A stretch of 64,000 bases of DNA from Clostridia bacterium (lineage in GTDB: Bacteria; Bacillota; Clostridia; Oscillospirales; Acutalibacteraceae): contig JAGAKX010000044.1 in assembly GCA_017625435.1 (NCBI GenBank), forward strand, positions 1-64,000, given 5' to 3'. Position numbers and translations under genes: made by a program. The notes beneath the pieces are model-generated. The model did no database searches. It was not told the DNA's origin and saw nothing but the letters and a program-made list of their open reading frames with translations. Positions 25,227 through 34,033 of the stretch are shown here, one piece after another; within the stretch, counting starts at the first letter, position 1, and the number at the start of each line of letters is the position of its first letter.

Positions 25227-25898
25227 TTATTTTACTATCTTAAGCTTGCTCAGAACAAGAGCGCCGACAACAGCAGCAACGATTGTCACGAAGAGAAGCG
25301 TGCTTACACCGAAGGTAGGCATAATAAGAAGAATGATAATACCTACAAGAACGGGGAATATTGATATCTTCCAATGCTTCTTGAGGTATGATGCACCGAG
25401 CGCACCGAAGAGAGCAGCGGAAACGTATGCAAAAGCAGGCTTTAAGGTTTCGCTGTTTCTGAGGTCATCAAGCACGGGGGAGAAAAGGATAACGCCGACA
25501 GCAATAATAAGTGTTGTTGTGATAGCGGAGGCACCTACTGCAATTGTGGAGATGATTTCTCCCTCTTCGCTGTTTGCCTTTACCTTTGCCTGCTCCATAG
25601 CATTGAGAGCACAGGGAAGCTTGAGGTTTGTGATGTTACCCGTAACAAAGCTCAGATATGCACCGCCGGCACCGAGCATGGGAGTGAAGGTAATAACTTC
25701 AATAATTGAGGTTACCCAGTAAAGGGGTACAAGCTTGAGAAGTGCCTCAAAAACAAACTTTGCTTCAGGCCAGGCATTATAATGTAAGCTTATCGCAACA
25801 GGGAGAGAGAAAAGAACAAGAAGTGCGCCTATTGACCATACTCTGCCCCAGATATGTACGGAATCAAAATAATCTTTCTGTTTTTTTAATTTAGCCAT
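25227..25898 (-). CDS. Integral membrane protein, partner of the DUF5058 protein
   Basis: 223 residues, about five or six membrane helices, no catalytic motif recognised. It follows the DUF5058 gene by six bases; its ribosome site GGGGGT is made from the last codons and stop of that gene, so the two are coupled and likely form one membrane complex, possibly a two-subunit transporter. A hydrophilic segment EQAKVKANSEEGE between helices is probably cytoplasmic. Family name uncertain; I call it by context. Confidence 0.65.
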   Translation of the reverse strand: MAKLKKQKDYFDSVHIWGRVWSIGALLVLFSLPVAISLHYNAWPEAKFVFEALLKLVPLYWVTSIIEVITFTPMLGAGGAYLSFVTGNITNLKLPCALNAMEQAKVKANSEEGEIISTIAVGASAITTTLIIAVGVILFSPVLDDLRNSETLKPAFAYVSAALFGALGASYLKKHWKISIFPVLVGIIILLIMPTFGVSTLLFVTIVAAVVGALVLSKLKIVK

Positions 25899-25904
25899 TT
25901 TTAT

Positions 25905-26684
25905 TTACCCCCACCATGTAAACGAAGTAATTGTTTCGGGCAGCCACATATTAAGAAGAACTGCCACCGCCATAGCACCGAAAATACTTAAAGGAGTCGC
26001 AAAGAGCTCGAGCTTTTTAAGCTTCAGCTTCTGACAGATTGTTTCGAACACGAGATAAATGATAATGGCGCTTACAAGTGTCATTATTGACATAAATCCG
26101 GCATCGGAGGAACCGTCCGAGGACTTACCGTTAATGGACTGTGCAACGAATGCGGAAATGATACCGATGAAAGCGGATGCGGAAATAATATCAGCAATAT
26201 TTGAGCTTTTTTCGCTCTTTGCCGTGGCTTTGCTTATCTTCTTGATAATAAACTTACCGATAAAGGTAACAAGAAGAAGACCAAAGCAGATACCGGTTGT
26301 CATAACCCATGCAATAGCGGCAAAATCTGATGCCTCAGTTACCTCGGTATTGATGTTGCTGCCGAGAACGTCAAGCATTGTTTCCGCTGCTGTTGTTTCA
26401 TAAAGAAGGTTACCTACAACGCTGAGTCTTATCCAGGGAAGAACGATACCCAGGGAAGAAGCAAGAACAACAACGGTTGCAAGGATTGAAATTGCGGGAG
26501 CTACGGAGAAAAGAGCACTTGAAACAACGGTATTTTTAAGCTGTTCGGTGGTCATACCGATTTCCTTACCGCGCTTCCATGCCTTCGTCATAAAGAAAAT
26601 TGATTCAACAACGACAAATCCGATGATTACCGCTGCCATAGTCAGCATTAACGGACTCTCTTTAAAGTCCTGAAAATCAAACAT
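25905..26684 (-). CDS. DUF5058-family membrane protein
   Basis: 259 residues with about seven membrane helices. The order of an N-terminal helix, the basic FFMTKAWKRGKEIGMT segment, then KNTVVSSALFSVAPAISIL and WIRLSVVGNLLYE matches DUF5058 proteins, a widespread Firmicutes family of unknown, probably transport-related, function. GGAGGT lies 6 bases before the ATG. Own promoter at 26720-26747, so the pair is expressed separately from the ceramidase-like gene, though read-through is possible. Confidence 0.75.
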   Translation of the reverse strand: MFDFQDFKESPLMLTMAAVIIGFVVVESIFFMTKAWKRGKEIGMTTEQLKNTVVSSALFSVAPAISILATVVVLASSLGIVLPWIRLSVVGNLLYETTAAETMLDVLGSNINTEVTEASDFAAIAWVMTTGICFGLLLVTFIGKFIIKKISKATAKSEKSSNIADIISASAFIGIISAFVAQSINGKSSDGSSDAGFMSIMTLVSAIIIYLVFETICQKLKLKKLELFATPLSIFGAMAVAVLLNMWLPETITSFTWWG

Positions 26685-26719
26685 AACAATACCTCCGAGG
26701 TAATATTTATTATAAAATC

Positions 26720-26747
26720 ATTATATATTATAAAAGCTATAAGTCAA
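26720..26747 (-). promoter_or_regulatory. Promoter of the DUF5058 gene pair
   Basis: Minus-strand TTGACT (plus 26742-26747), 16-base spacer, TATAAT (plus 26720-26725), 36 bases before the ATG at 26684. Located in the 75-base gap behind the ceramidase-like gene. Confidence 0.65.
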
Positions 26748-26759
26748 GGCTTATATAAT

Positions 26760-28199
26760 TCAGGCATTAAAATTCTTTACCACAGTTTTAAGAGTATCTG
26801 CAATAAACTTATGGGTAAGAGGGCCCATTGAGTTTGTTTCGTGGTAGTGATTCTCATCGAAACGGTCGCGTGTGGAATTAAGATAGGGCTGTGTGGGATG
26901 AAGAACGAAGTCATTTTTCGGAACACAGTAGCCTGCCATATCGTTTGTAACACCGAAGGCAATCATTTCGTGGTCTCCCGCAATATCTGCAAGAGGCTCT
27001 GCATTAACTTCGGGAGAAAGACCCGTTGTGGAATTCTCCTTGTCCATAAATCCGCCGTAAACCGTTGAAACAAAGTTTTCACCGGGAAGAAGAAGAATCT
27101 TCTGATCGCCTATTGTCATATAAGTAATCTCGGTTTTCATAGCAACGCCCAGTGCGCTTGCATTTGAGGGGAATGCCTTAAAGCTCATAGTTCCTCTCAT
27201 TGCAAGAAGCAGAAGCACATTGTTGTCAACGGGAAGATAGAACTGCTGACAGATAAACTTAATTTCGGGAGATAGCTCCTTTTCGTTTTCAATTTCAAAG
27301 GACTTTTCAGCATAATACTTTGCCTGATTCTTTATCTCCTCAACTCTGTCCTCAAGGTGGAAATCCTTCGCATCCATACCGCCTATGGCACCGATACCGA
27401 AAATAACGTCTGCTCCCTTTTCCTCCTTTATCTGCTCACGCATAAAGTAGGGATATTCACCTGAGAGCATACGGTTGCCGCCGCCGAGGGAGTTGGGGTG
27501 TGCACCTATGTTCATCAACCAGATTTCATTTGAGCCGTCATCGGGAGTAAATCTCAGCCTTGTAAGATACTCGTGCTTTTCGGGGAGACGTCTGCCGGTT
27601 GAAAGACCGCCTTCAATTGATACTCTGCCGGTAAAAAGTCTGCCGGGCTTTCTGTTCTTATAAGCTTCAACGCTGACCTCAACCGCCTTATTGAAAAGCA
27701 TCTCCATATATTCGGGCACCTTGCCGTCTGAGGGAATGCTGACAAGATTGGCCTTTCCCCAGTAGCCTAGAGTATCAACACCGGAATGTGAGTGTGTGCA
27801 GCTGAAATTTACTGCCTTGCAGTTTTTCATTTCGGGACGGGAAAGAATCATTTTTCTGATTTTGTTTACTTCGATATTGGTAAGACCGACAATATCGGCA
27901 CTTATCCAGATTATGCCTTCCTCATTTCCGCAGTCAAGCCACATTGCGTGGATATAAACGGGAGAAAGAATACCCTCCATTTTATGTCCCGAGCCGTGAC
28001 CTGCTATCCAGTAGGTTCTGTCAAGTGAAAGGTCAGGCATAATTTCTGTTCTTGAAAAACCTGCACGGTACTTTTCCCCCGTAATTAAAACGGGCTTTTC
28101 CTCGGGAATGGGGTAAGCGGTTTCGGTCTTCTGAATCTTCTTGCCGAAATTACTTGTGATTTTCACAATGCCCTTTGAGGCTAAATCCATAATATCCAT
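26760..28199 (-). CDS. Neutral/alkaline ceramidase-like hydrolase
   Basis: 479 residues with the layout of the neutral ceramidase N-terminal domain: FSRTEIMP at the start, WISADIVGL, the zinc-ligand loop NFSCTHSHSGVDT, then GAHPNSLGGGNRMLSGEY and GIGAIGGMDA in the place of the ATHS and N-A-G segments of Pseudomonas ceramidase. Those enzymes hydrolyse the amide of ceramide. Bacterial family members without a signal peptide, as here, may act on other N-acyl compounds in the cytoplasm. The protein lacks the C-terminal immunoglobulin-like domain of true ceramidases. It follows the AGE-family epimerase gene by 11 bases, so an N-acyl amino sugar substrate is conceivable (inference). Ribosome site GGAGA. 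Confidence 0.7.
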   Translation of the reverse strand: MDIMDLASKGIVKITSNFGKKIQKTETAYPIPEEKPVLITGEKYRAGFSRTEIMPDLSLDRTYWIAGHGSGHKMEGILSPVYIHAMWLDCGNEEGIIWISADIVGLTNIEVNKIRKMILSRPEMKNCKAVNFSCTHSHSGVDTLGYWGKANLVSIPSDGKVPEYMEMLFNKAVEVSVEAYKNRKPGRLFTGRVSIEGGLSTGRRLPEKHEYLTRLRFTPDDGSNEIWLMNIGAHPNSLGGGNRMLSGEYPYFMREQIKEEKGADVIFGIGAIGGMDAKDFHLEDRVEEIKNQAKYYAEKSFEIENEKELSPEIKFICQQFYLPVDNNVLLLLAMRGTMSFKAFPSNASALGVAMKTEITYMTIGDQKILLLPGENFVSTVYGGFMDKENSTTGLSPEVNAEPLADIAGDHEMIAFGVTNDMAGYCVPKNDFVLHPTQPYLNSTRDRFDENHYHETNSMGPLTHKFIADTLKTVVKNFNA

Positions 28200-28210
28200 A
28201 TCTCTTCTCC

Positions 28211-29371
28211 TTAATGAGCGTAGCGATCTATTTTTCCGTCCTCGTCAAGAACAGCCATTATCATATAAAGTCTCGGAATGTGGAAGGGGCCCTTGAAGAT
28301 ATTTCCCTTGAGCGTTGTTGAAACGGTATTGTCGTAATGAAGATAGCCGTACCATTCACCGTTTTCGCTGTCAAGGAAATATTTTTCGCAATACTCTTTG
28401 AATTCCTCATAAAGCTTCAGATATTTCTCATCACCGAAAAGCATATATGCCATTCTGAAAGCAATCATAGCTTCGCACTGAGGCCACCAGAGCTTCATAT
28501 CCCACTCAAGCTGTACGGGAGGCTTACCCGAAAGGTCTGTAAAGGCAATTATACCTCCGTATTTCTTATCAATGCCCAGAGGAAGTGTAATGTCAATAAT
28601 TCTCTTTCCTGCTTCAAGAGCTTCATTGTTGTCCGTAAGCAGACCTTCAAGCATTATAAACCACGCAGCTTCAAGTGAGTGACCGGGATTTACGATTCTG
28701 CCCGAGGGTGAATCAACGAACTTTCCGTCCTTTGTAACGCTTTCAAGAAGTGCCTTTTCCTGAAGGTATCCGCCGTGAAGAATTTCATCAAGACATTCCC
28801 TTGCAATTTTATCGTATTCATCCTTTTTATCGGAATTCATACTTCTCATAACCTGAGCGGTTGAAAGCATAATCATTGCAGGTGAAAGTGCCTTTGTGCC
28901 GAGATTCTCGGGATTGAGCTTGGGAGGATTCTTTCTTACTCCCGTAAAGCACTCATAAGCCACGGTAAAATACTGCTCTGCACTTCTGAGCACCTCTTCC
29001 CTTCCCGTTGCCTTATAAAGCTCTGCACAGCCGATAGCGGCAAAGGTTTCGGAGAAGTAATATCTTCTCTTCTGCAATTCTCTGCCGTCTGCAGTTACGG
29101 TAAAGAACATTCTGCCGTCGGTGTCCGTACACTTGGGCAGGAAGCCGTAAATACACTCTGCAGCCTTAATATAGGCAGGATTCTTTTCAATTGCGTTGTA
29201 TGCCTTGGAGAATACCCATAAGGCTCTTCCCTGGAACCATACACTCTTATCCGTGCCGTAGATTTCACCTTTTTCGTCGAGCTGGGTAAAAATACCGCCG
29301 TTTTCATAGTCTATGGCATTTTGAAGCCAGAATGGTAAAATGTTTTCCGTAAGAACTTTTCTGTAACTCAT
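28211..29371 (-). CDS. N-acylglucosamine 2-epimerase (AGE) family protein
   Basis: 386 residues forming the (alpha/alpha)6 barrel of the AGE/renin-binding family. Recognisable blocks: GGIFTQLDEKG near the N-terminus, FQGRALWVFSKAY, RYYFSETFAAIG, VNPGHSLEAAWF with a conserved His and LWWPQCEAMIAF. Family members interconvert N-acetylglucosamine and N-acetylmannosamine, or epimerise cellobiose or mannose, in the cytoplasm. Whether this is a sialic acid pathway enzyme cannot be decided, because no sialic acid lyase or kinase is nearby. It lies between the DUF4015-type gene (17 bases) and the ceramidase-like gene (11 bases) as an operon. AAAGGA precedes the ATG. Confidence 0.82.
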   Translation of the reverse strand: MSYRKVLTENILPFWLQNAIDYENGGIFTQLDEKGEIYGTDKSVWFQGRALWVFSKAYNAIEKNPAYIKAAECIYGFLPKCTDTDGRMFFTVTADGRELQKRRYYFSETFAAIGCAELYKATGREEVLRSAEQYFTVAYECFTGVRKNPPKLNPENLGTKALSPAMIMLSTAQVMRSMNSDKKDEYDKIARECLDEILHGGYLQEKALLESVTKDGKFVDSPSGRIVNPGHSLEAAWFIMLEGLLTDNNEALEAGKRIIDITLPLGIDKKYGGIIAFTDLSGKPPVQLEWDMKLWWPQCEAMIAFRMAYMLFGDEKYLKLYEEFKEYCEKYFLDSENGEWYGYLHYDNTVSTTLKGNIFKGPFHIPRLYMIMAVLDEDGKIDRYAH

Positions 29372-29388
29372 AATAAAATCCTTTCAAG

Positions 29389-30702
29389 TTAAAATAAATC
29401 AGAAATTATATTTTTTATCCCCGCAAATTCAGCATATTCCGGGGAATCTTTTACATCAGAATCAACAAAAGCATAAAGTACATATGCTTCCTTTTTTTCT
29501 TCGAGAGCCTTTACTGCAAGAGCACCCGCATCGAGAATAAATGCAAGAGGCATTTCCTCCACATAGCGGAATATTTCTGAATTTTCAAGCTGTATCGTGT
29601 ACCTGCCGTTTCGTCTCAGATCAAGACAAAATGATATACAGTCGGTATCCAGCAGAGTACCGCCGTGTCTGTCATCGGGTAAAGTGCTGATTTCCGTAAA
29701 TGCCGTAATGTCACAGCAAAGAATAAGCTTTTCCGTGCCGACAGCATCTGCGGCTTTATTTATAAACTCCGTAAGTGCGCCGTTTTTTGTATCCTCTTCC
29801 GTAAAAGAAAGATAAACAGGGGAAGAGAGATAAAACTCCGAGGGGAAGCATACATTGTCAAGCATCACGGCTGAAAAACCCGTTTTTACGGCACTTTTCA
29901 TAATATTTATCAGATAATCGTGAGCCGTATCCGAATACGGGTCAAGCCACATATCTCCCGGGCTGTCAGCAAAAAGAGAGCCTGAAGAGGTGAGCACCTC
30001 CATACCGGACAAAGAGGAAGAAGCAACGCTGTCCTTGAAGCAGCTGATATATGCAATACATTTTACACCGAGAGAAATAAGCTCTTTAATTTTTTCCTCT
30101 GCTCCGTCAATCCTTTTATCGGCAGAGCCGCCGATAAAGGAGCCTGTGTCAAAATATACATAACCGTATTCGCTTTTATATTCTACGAGAATAGCTTCCG
30201 AGTTGATTTCTTTTAAGCCTTCAGCTATTTCATCTGCTGTTTTTCTGCGAAAATCCTCTGCGGTTATAAATGAGATTTTCATCTTCTGTTCTTCTGCGAT
30301 AACGGGAGCTCCGACCTCTGATTCAGGCTCACGAAGAGAAAGCTTTATACCCGTTTTAAGGGCTATAAGAGTAAAAACAAAAACAAAAACGGATAAAAGT
30401 GCAACAATGACCTTTGTTTTAGATGTCATTTTTTCCTTCACGGGAATATTTTCTCTGAAGCCGTCGGGGCTTACCACGGAGGGATATTCTGAAGAAAAAC
30501 GGTAATAAGCCTTTGTTCTGAGAGTTTCGGGAGCTTTCTTCTCTGAAGCGGAGCGTACTCTCTTTCTGAAAAGAGCATTACGCTTCTTCTCACGGTCGAG
30601 GTTCTCCCTTTCAAGCTTTTCACGGTAACGTATAAGTCTGCCGTTTTTCTTGTCGGGACGGGAAATATTCGGATTTTCTGTTATCATTTTTTTCTTTTTC
30701 AT
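29389..30702 (-). CDS. Membrane-anchored putative glycoside hydrolase (DUF4015-like)
   Basis: 437 residues. The N-terminal ~95 residues are very basic (KKKK, REKKRN, FRKRVRSASEKK) and cytoplasmic, followed by one membrane helix (~97-118) and an extracytoplasmic TIM-barrel-like domain. Blocks resembling DUF4015 are AILVEYKSEYGYVYF, MWLDPYSDTAHDYL and GFSAVMLDNVCFPSEF. The family is predicted to be glycosidase-like, but no substrate is known. AAAGGTG precedes the ATG. First gene of a likely operon with the AGE epimerase and ceramidase-like protein, suggesting a common amino-sugar or glycan theme (inference). Confidence 0.65.
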   Translation of the reverse strand: MKKKKMITENPNISRPDKKNGRLIRYREKLERENLDREKKRNALFRKRVRSASEKKAPETLRTKAYYRFSSEYPSVVSPDGFRENIPVKEKMTSKTKVIVALLSVFVFVFTLIALKTGIKLSLREPESEVGAPVIAEEQKMKISFITAEDFRRKTADEIAEGLKEINSEAILVEYKSEYGYVYFDTGSFIGGSADKRIDGAEEKIKELISLGVKCIAYISCFKDSVASSSLSGMEVLTSSGSLFADSPGDMWLDPYSDTAHDYLINIMKSAVKTGFSAVMLDNVCFPSEFYLSSPVYLSFTEEDTKNGALTEFINKAADAVGTEKLILCCDITAFTEISTLPDDRHGGTLLDTDCISFCLDLRRNGRYTIQLENSEIFRYVEEMPLAFILDAGALAVKALEEKKEAYVLYAFVDSDVKDSPEYAEFAGIKNIISDLF

Positions 30703-30758
30703 TGAAATTCACCTTTATAATCACAGAAAAATCAGTATGTCTTTCCAATAATTTTGCA

Positions 30759-30787
30759 TTGCAGACAACCTCAGAGCTGAATAGAAT
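30759..30787 (+). promoter_or_regulatory. Promoter of the MecA-like gene
   Basis: TTGCAG at 30759-30764, 17-base spacer, TAGAAT at 30782-30787, 30 bases before the ATG, which has GGCGGAGG as its ribosome site. Confidence 0.55.
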
Positions 30788-30817
30788 ATACTTAGAAGCA
30801 TCCGGCGGAGGTTATTT

Positions 30818-31387
30818 ATGAATTTTCTTATAAAAAATGAATACCGTACAGAAATAGTTTTGTCATCACTGGAGCTCAGCGGCTACGGTATTACATACGA
30901 AGAAATCGATTACGGGAATATAGGCACAAGAAGACTGCTGTGGGCACTGCAGGGAGAGATACAGAAAAAATACGGCTATACAATCCCCCTGTCGGGAAAA
31001 GTCCTCATTGAAGTGATAAAGGAACGGGAAGACAGCATACGTATATGCTTTTCGTCCCTTCCCGAAAAATCCGGTGACGGAAACTCCGTAAAGCAGCTTG
31101 TAAAAAGCAGTACCTGTCCCGTTATTGCGGAATTTTCAAACCTTGAAGAAATGCTTTTTGCAGTATCGCTTCTTGAGCCGAATATAAAAAGCAGTCTTTT
31201 TGAAAAAAACGGAAAATACAGAATTCTTTTCTCCCCTTCCTCGGAAGAAAAGGAGGAGCTTATATTCTGTCTTTGCGAGTTTTCGGATATTCTTGAAAAC
31301 TCACCGAAGGAAGCTGCAAAATGCAGCGAAATATGGAATATGATAGCTGAAAATAATGCGGTAAGCTGCTTACACAGGCTTTTTTAA
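30818..31387 (+). CDS. MecA-like adaptor protein
   Basis: 189 residues. The two-part layout resembles MecA/YpbH adaptors of ClpC: an N-terminal domain with LELSGYGITYEEIDYG and a LLWALQGEIQKKYGY helix, a variable middle, and a C-terminal domain beginning FSNLEEMLFAVSLL and SSLFEKNGKYRILF, which matches the MecA pattern of an F-x-x-(L/F)-E-D-like helix followed by S-x-L-Y-x-x-x-x-x-Y-x-L. MecA proteins deliver substrates such as ComK to ClpCP. The similarity is weak and was judged by eye. The gene's last 18 bases overlap the end of the convergent rpe gene. Confidence 0.5.
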   Translation: MNFLIKNEYRTEIVLSSLELSGYGITYEEIDYGNIGTRRLLWALQGEIQKKYGYTIPLSGKVLIEVIKEREDSIRICFSSLPEKSGDGNSVKQLVKSSTCPVIAEFSNLEEMLFAVSLLEPNIKSSLFEKNGKYRILFSPSSEEKEELIFCLCEFSDILENSPKEAAKCSEIWNMIAENNAVSCLHRLF

Positions 31388-32017
31388 GAGCTCCACAGCT
31401 TCCTTTTTATCGCCCTTAAAAACGAAGCTTCCGGCAACAAGCACATTTGCACCTGCCTTTTTTACGAGGGGAGCCGTTTCTGCGGCAATACCGCCGTCAA
31501 CCTGAATGTCCATAGGAATTCCTAGCTTTTCGCATTCACGGCGTACAGCTTCAATTTTCGGAAGCTGATTTTCCATAAAGCTCTGCCCGCCGAAGCCCGG
31601 TTCAACAGTCATAACAAGCACCATATCAAGCTCTTTAAGATAAGGAAACACAGTCTCTGCAGGAGTTGCAGGCTTGAGTGCAATACCTGCCCTCATTCCG
31701 AGACTTTTTATAAGAGCTATTGTTTCGGAAGGATTGCTGTCAGATTCAAGATGAAATGTAATCATATCCGCCCCTGCGCCGTGAAAATCACGGATATACT
31801 TATAAGGGTCGCTTATCATAAGATGAACATCAAATACTGCAGGCGTACATTTTCTGAGAGAGTTTATAACAGGTGCGCCGAGAGTGATGTTTGGCACAAA
31901 ATGCCCGTCCATAACGTCAATATGAATCATTTCGGCACCTGCGTCATAACAGGCGGCAGCTTCCTCACCGAGTCTTGAAAAATCACTTGCCAGCAATGAG
32001 GGAGATATTTTTATCAT
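31370..32017 (-). CDS. rpe: Ribulose-phosphate 3-epimerase
   Basis: 215 residues, the usual length. TIM-barrel motifs: SLLASDFSRLGEE, the metal- and substrate-binding HIDVMDGHFVPNITLG, HLMISDP and the phosphate loop MTVEPGFGGQSFM. It interconverts ribulose 5-phosphate and xylulose 5-phosphate in the pentose phosphate pathway. AAGGTG stands before the ATG; own promoter. The 3' end overlaps the MecA-like gene by 18 bases in convergent orientation. Confidence 0.96.
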   Translation of the reverse strand: MIKISPSLLASDFSRLGEEAAACYDAGAEMIHIDVMDGHFVPNITLGAPVINSLRKCTPAVFDVHLMISDPYKYIRDFHGAGADMITFHLESDSNPSETIALIKSLGMRAGIALKPATPAETVFPYLKELDMVLVMTVEPGFGGQSFMENQLPKIEAVRRECEKLGIPMDIQVDGGIAAETAPLVKKAGANVLVAGSFVFKGDKKEAVELLKKPV

Positions 32018-32047
32018 ACTTTCACCTTATTTCTTTTTTATCAATTA

Positions 32048-32076
32048 AGTATACCATAAAAAGCTATGATATGCAA
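32048..32076 (-). promoter_or_regulatory. rpe promoter
   Basis: Minus-strand TTGCAT (plus 32071-32076), 17-base spacer, TATACT (plus 32048-32053), about 31 bases before the ATG. Confidence 0.65.
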
Positions 32077-32172
32077 TATTATTTATTTTTTTAATTATTA
32101 GAAAAAATTTCGTTTAATTAAGACAGTTTTAAGAATAGACGGATACCATTACAAGGGCTGAAAAACAAAGCC

Positions 32173-32201
32173 TTGATTTTCTTAATGTGCTGTGATATAA
32201 T
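32173..32201 (+). promoter_or_regulatory. Promoter of the lipoprotein gene
   Basis: TTGATT at 32173-32178, 17-base spacer, TATAAT at 32196-32201, 52 bases before the ATG at 32254. Confidence 0.7.
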
Positions 32202-32253
32202 AAACCGAAAATACGTTTTTACGTACCGGTACATTTCAGAAGGGAAATTTACA

Positions 32254-33114
32254 ATGAAAAAAATGCCTCTTGCTATCTTTTTAATTATTCTCGTTGTTTT
32301 CGTTTTTGCAGGCTGTTTAAGCTTTTCGGGAACACTTTCAACATCCACAACTGACCCCGAGGAAGAAATAACCTTTGACTCTCAGGAAAACACAACCTCA
32401 GTTGCTGTTATTCCCGGCAATCAGGAAAACACAACTGCTTCTGTTCCCGGCGGAGAGGATGCTACAAATCCCGCTCCCGAAGTTTCCACAGAGCCCACAA
32501 ACGAAAAGCCCATACAGAATACAGCTCCCGTATCAAGTGAATATGAGTTTCTCAAGAGCGGTTCCTTCCATATGGCAGGCACAATGGTAGACAAAACAGG
32601 TGTCACGGCACCTATGGAAGTTGCAGTCACACCCGACAGCATTTATATGCTTTCAGATTTCAGCGGTGTTCCTATGGGTATGCTTATAAAGGACAACAAG
32701 GTTTATATGATTTATCCCGACAAAAAGTCTTACCTTGAGCTTTCCGATTCTCTTATGAGTATGGCAGGGCTTGATGTTTCCGAGCTTACGAATTCAGAAA
32801 CCATCAACTTCGGCTCCTACGGAAATCTTTCCGAAGCAGACTCCGTAACAGAGGTTACTCATAACGGCAGAGTCTGTCAGGTTTACCACTTCAAGGTTGA
32901 CTCGGGTGAATCAAGAGTTTATCTGGACGGAACAAAGCTTGTACGCCTTTCTTCCTATGACAAAAACGGCAAGTTCCTTACTGCTACCGACATTTCAACA
33001 ATTTCGGGCAGCGTTCCTGCAGATAAGTCTGCTCCGCCCTCAAGCTACAAGGCATACAAGGGTATGACAGGTCTGTTCTCCTTTATGACCCTTCTTGAAG
33101 GCGTAATCGAATAA
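32254..33114 (+). CDS. Lipoprotein, paralogue of the dockerin protein at 34034
   Basis: 286 residues. Lipoprotein signal with lipobox VFAGC (Cys20), then a T/E/P-rich linker (~25-95) typical of a stalk through the wall, then a ~190-residue domain that is nearly the same as residues ~100-292 of the protein at 34034-34912. Shared blocks include YMLSDFSGVPMGMLIKDN, YMIYPDKK, YHFKVDSGE and RVYLDGTKLVRL. The domain resembles the outer-layer lipoprotein beta-sheet folds that bind lipids or peptides, but I cannot name a family. ATG at 32254 chosen because AAGGGAAA lies before it and because it gives the lipoprotein signal; a longer in-frame start at 32173 lies on the promoter. Outer face of the membrane. 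Confidence 0.85.
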   Translation: MKKMPLAIFLIILVVFVFAGCLSFSGTLSTSTTDPEEEITFDSQENTTSVAVIPGNQENTTASVPGGEDATNPAPEVSTEPTNEKPIQNTAPVSSEYEFLKSGSFHMAGTMVDKTGVTAPMEVAVTPDSIYMLSDFSGVPMGMLIKDNKVYMIYPDKKSYLELSDSLMSMAGLDVSELTNSETINFGSYGNLSEADSVTEVTHNGRVCQVYHFKVDSGESRVYLDGTKLVRLSSYDKNGKFLTATDISTISGSVPADKSAPPSSYKAYKGMTGLFSFMTLLEGVIE

Positions 33115-33115
33115 T

Positions 33116-33847
33116 ATGAAAAAGGTTGCATTGGTAACGGGCGGTGCAAAAGGAATCGGTGCCGCAACAGTAAAAAAACTGTGTGAAGACGGTTACGCAG
33201 TTGCAATCAACTACAACACTTCTGAGCAAAGGGCTTTATCTCTTTGCTCTTTTTGTGCTTCTGAGGGATTCACGGCGATATCCGTAAAGTGCGATGTTTC
33301 AGTCTCCTCCGATGTGGAAAAAATGTTTTCGCAAATTGAAGAAAAGCTCGGCACCGTTGAATTGCTTGTAAATAATGCAGGTGTTTCCCTCTGGGGGCTG
33401 TTTGATACCGTGACGGACGAAGAATGGAACAATGTCATCGGCACAAATCTTACAGGCACCTTCAACTGCATAAGAAGGGCAATTCCCTCTATGCTTAAAA
33501 ACAAATACGGCAGAATAATAAACATTTCCTCTGTATGGGGTCAGGAGGGTGCCTCCTGTGAGGCTGTTTATTCCGCCTCAAAAGCAGGAATAATCGGTCT
33601 TACAAAGGCTCTTGCAAAAGAATACGCCCCCTCGGGAATCACGGTAAACTGCCTTTGTCCCGGTGTTATTGACACGGAAATGATGAGTCGTTTTTCCGAT
33701 GAAGAAAAAGCAGCAATCTGTGAAGAAATCCCTGTGGGAAGAATGGGCACCCCTGAGGAAATTGCCCACGCAGTATCCTTTCTTGCAGATAAAAATTCCG
33801 CATATATCACCGGACAGATTCTCGGAATCAACGGCGGTATGATTTAA
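33116..33847 (+). CDS. SDR oxidoreductase, FabG-like
   Basis: 243 residues, classical short-chain dehydrogenase. NAD(P)-binding TGGAKGIGAA, structural NNAGVS, catalytic Ser in INISSVWG and the YSASK pair; the C-terminus ITGQILGINGG is typical of FabG (3-oxoacyl-ACP reductase). A single fatty acid role cannot be assumed, because no other fab genes are here. The ATG starts one base after the lipoprotein stop, so it is translated from the same mRNA. A hairpin follows. Its place between two surface-protein paralogues is odd and may reflect insertion or duplication around it. Confidence 0.85.
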   Translation: MKKVALVTGGAKGIGAATVKKLCEDGYAVAINYNTSEQRALSLCSFCASEGFTAISVKCDVSVSSDVEKMFSQIEEKLGTVELLVNNAGVSLWGLFDTVTDEEWNNVIGTNLTGTFNCIRRAIPSMLKNKYGRIINISSVWGQEGASCEAVYSASKAGIIGLTKALAKEYAPSGITVNCLCPGVIDTEMMSRFSDEEKAAICEEIPVGRMGTPEEIAHAVSFLADKNSAYITGQILGINGGMI

Positions 33848-33880
33848 CAAACCGAAAAATTTACTTTTCTCTCAGATTAC

Positions 33881-33911
33881 GGGGGCTGACAGGCTTTAAC
33901 CTGCAGCTCCC
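33881..33911 (+). terminator. Hairpin after the SDR gene
   Basis: Imperfect 12-bp GC-rich stem GGGGGCTGACAGG (33881-33893, one bulged A) / CCTGCAGCTCCC (33900-33911) with a 6-base loop, followed by TTATCTTAT. The T content after it is modest, so termination may be partial. Confidence 0.5.
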
Positions 33912-33958
33912 TTATCTTATATAATTTTAACACGGCCGATTTTACCATCTTTTTTGCA

Positions 33959-33986
33959 TTGACATATATTTTTTTAATAGTATAAT
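33959..33986 (+). promoter_or_regulatory. Strong promoter of the dockerin protein gene
   Basis: Perfect TTGACA at 33959-33964, 16-base T-rich spacer, perfect TATAAT at 33981-33986, 47 bases before the ATG at 34034. Among the best-scoring promoters in the window. Confidence 0.75.
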
Positions 33987-34033
33987 TTTTATATACAGAA
34001 TTATTTGTAATCTCTTTTGAACGGAGGAACATT

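Noticed and set aside
33116-33847. The SDR gene as a newly inserted mobile cargo between the paralogues
   Set aside because: No terminal repeats, transposase or composition change was seen; a simple duplication of the surface gene around it explains the layout equally well.
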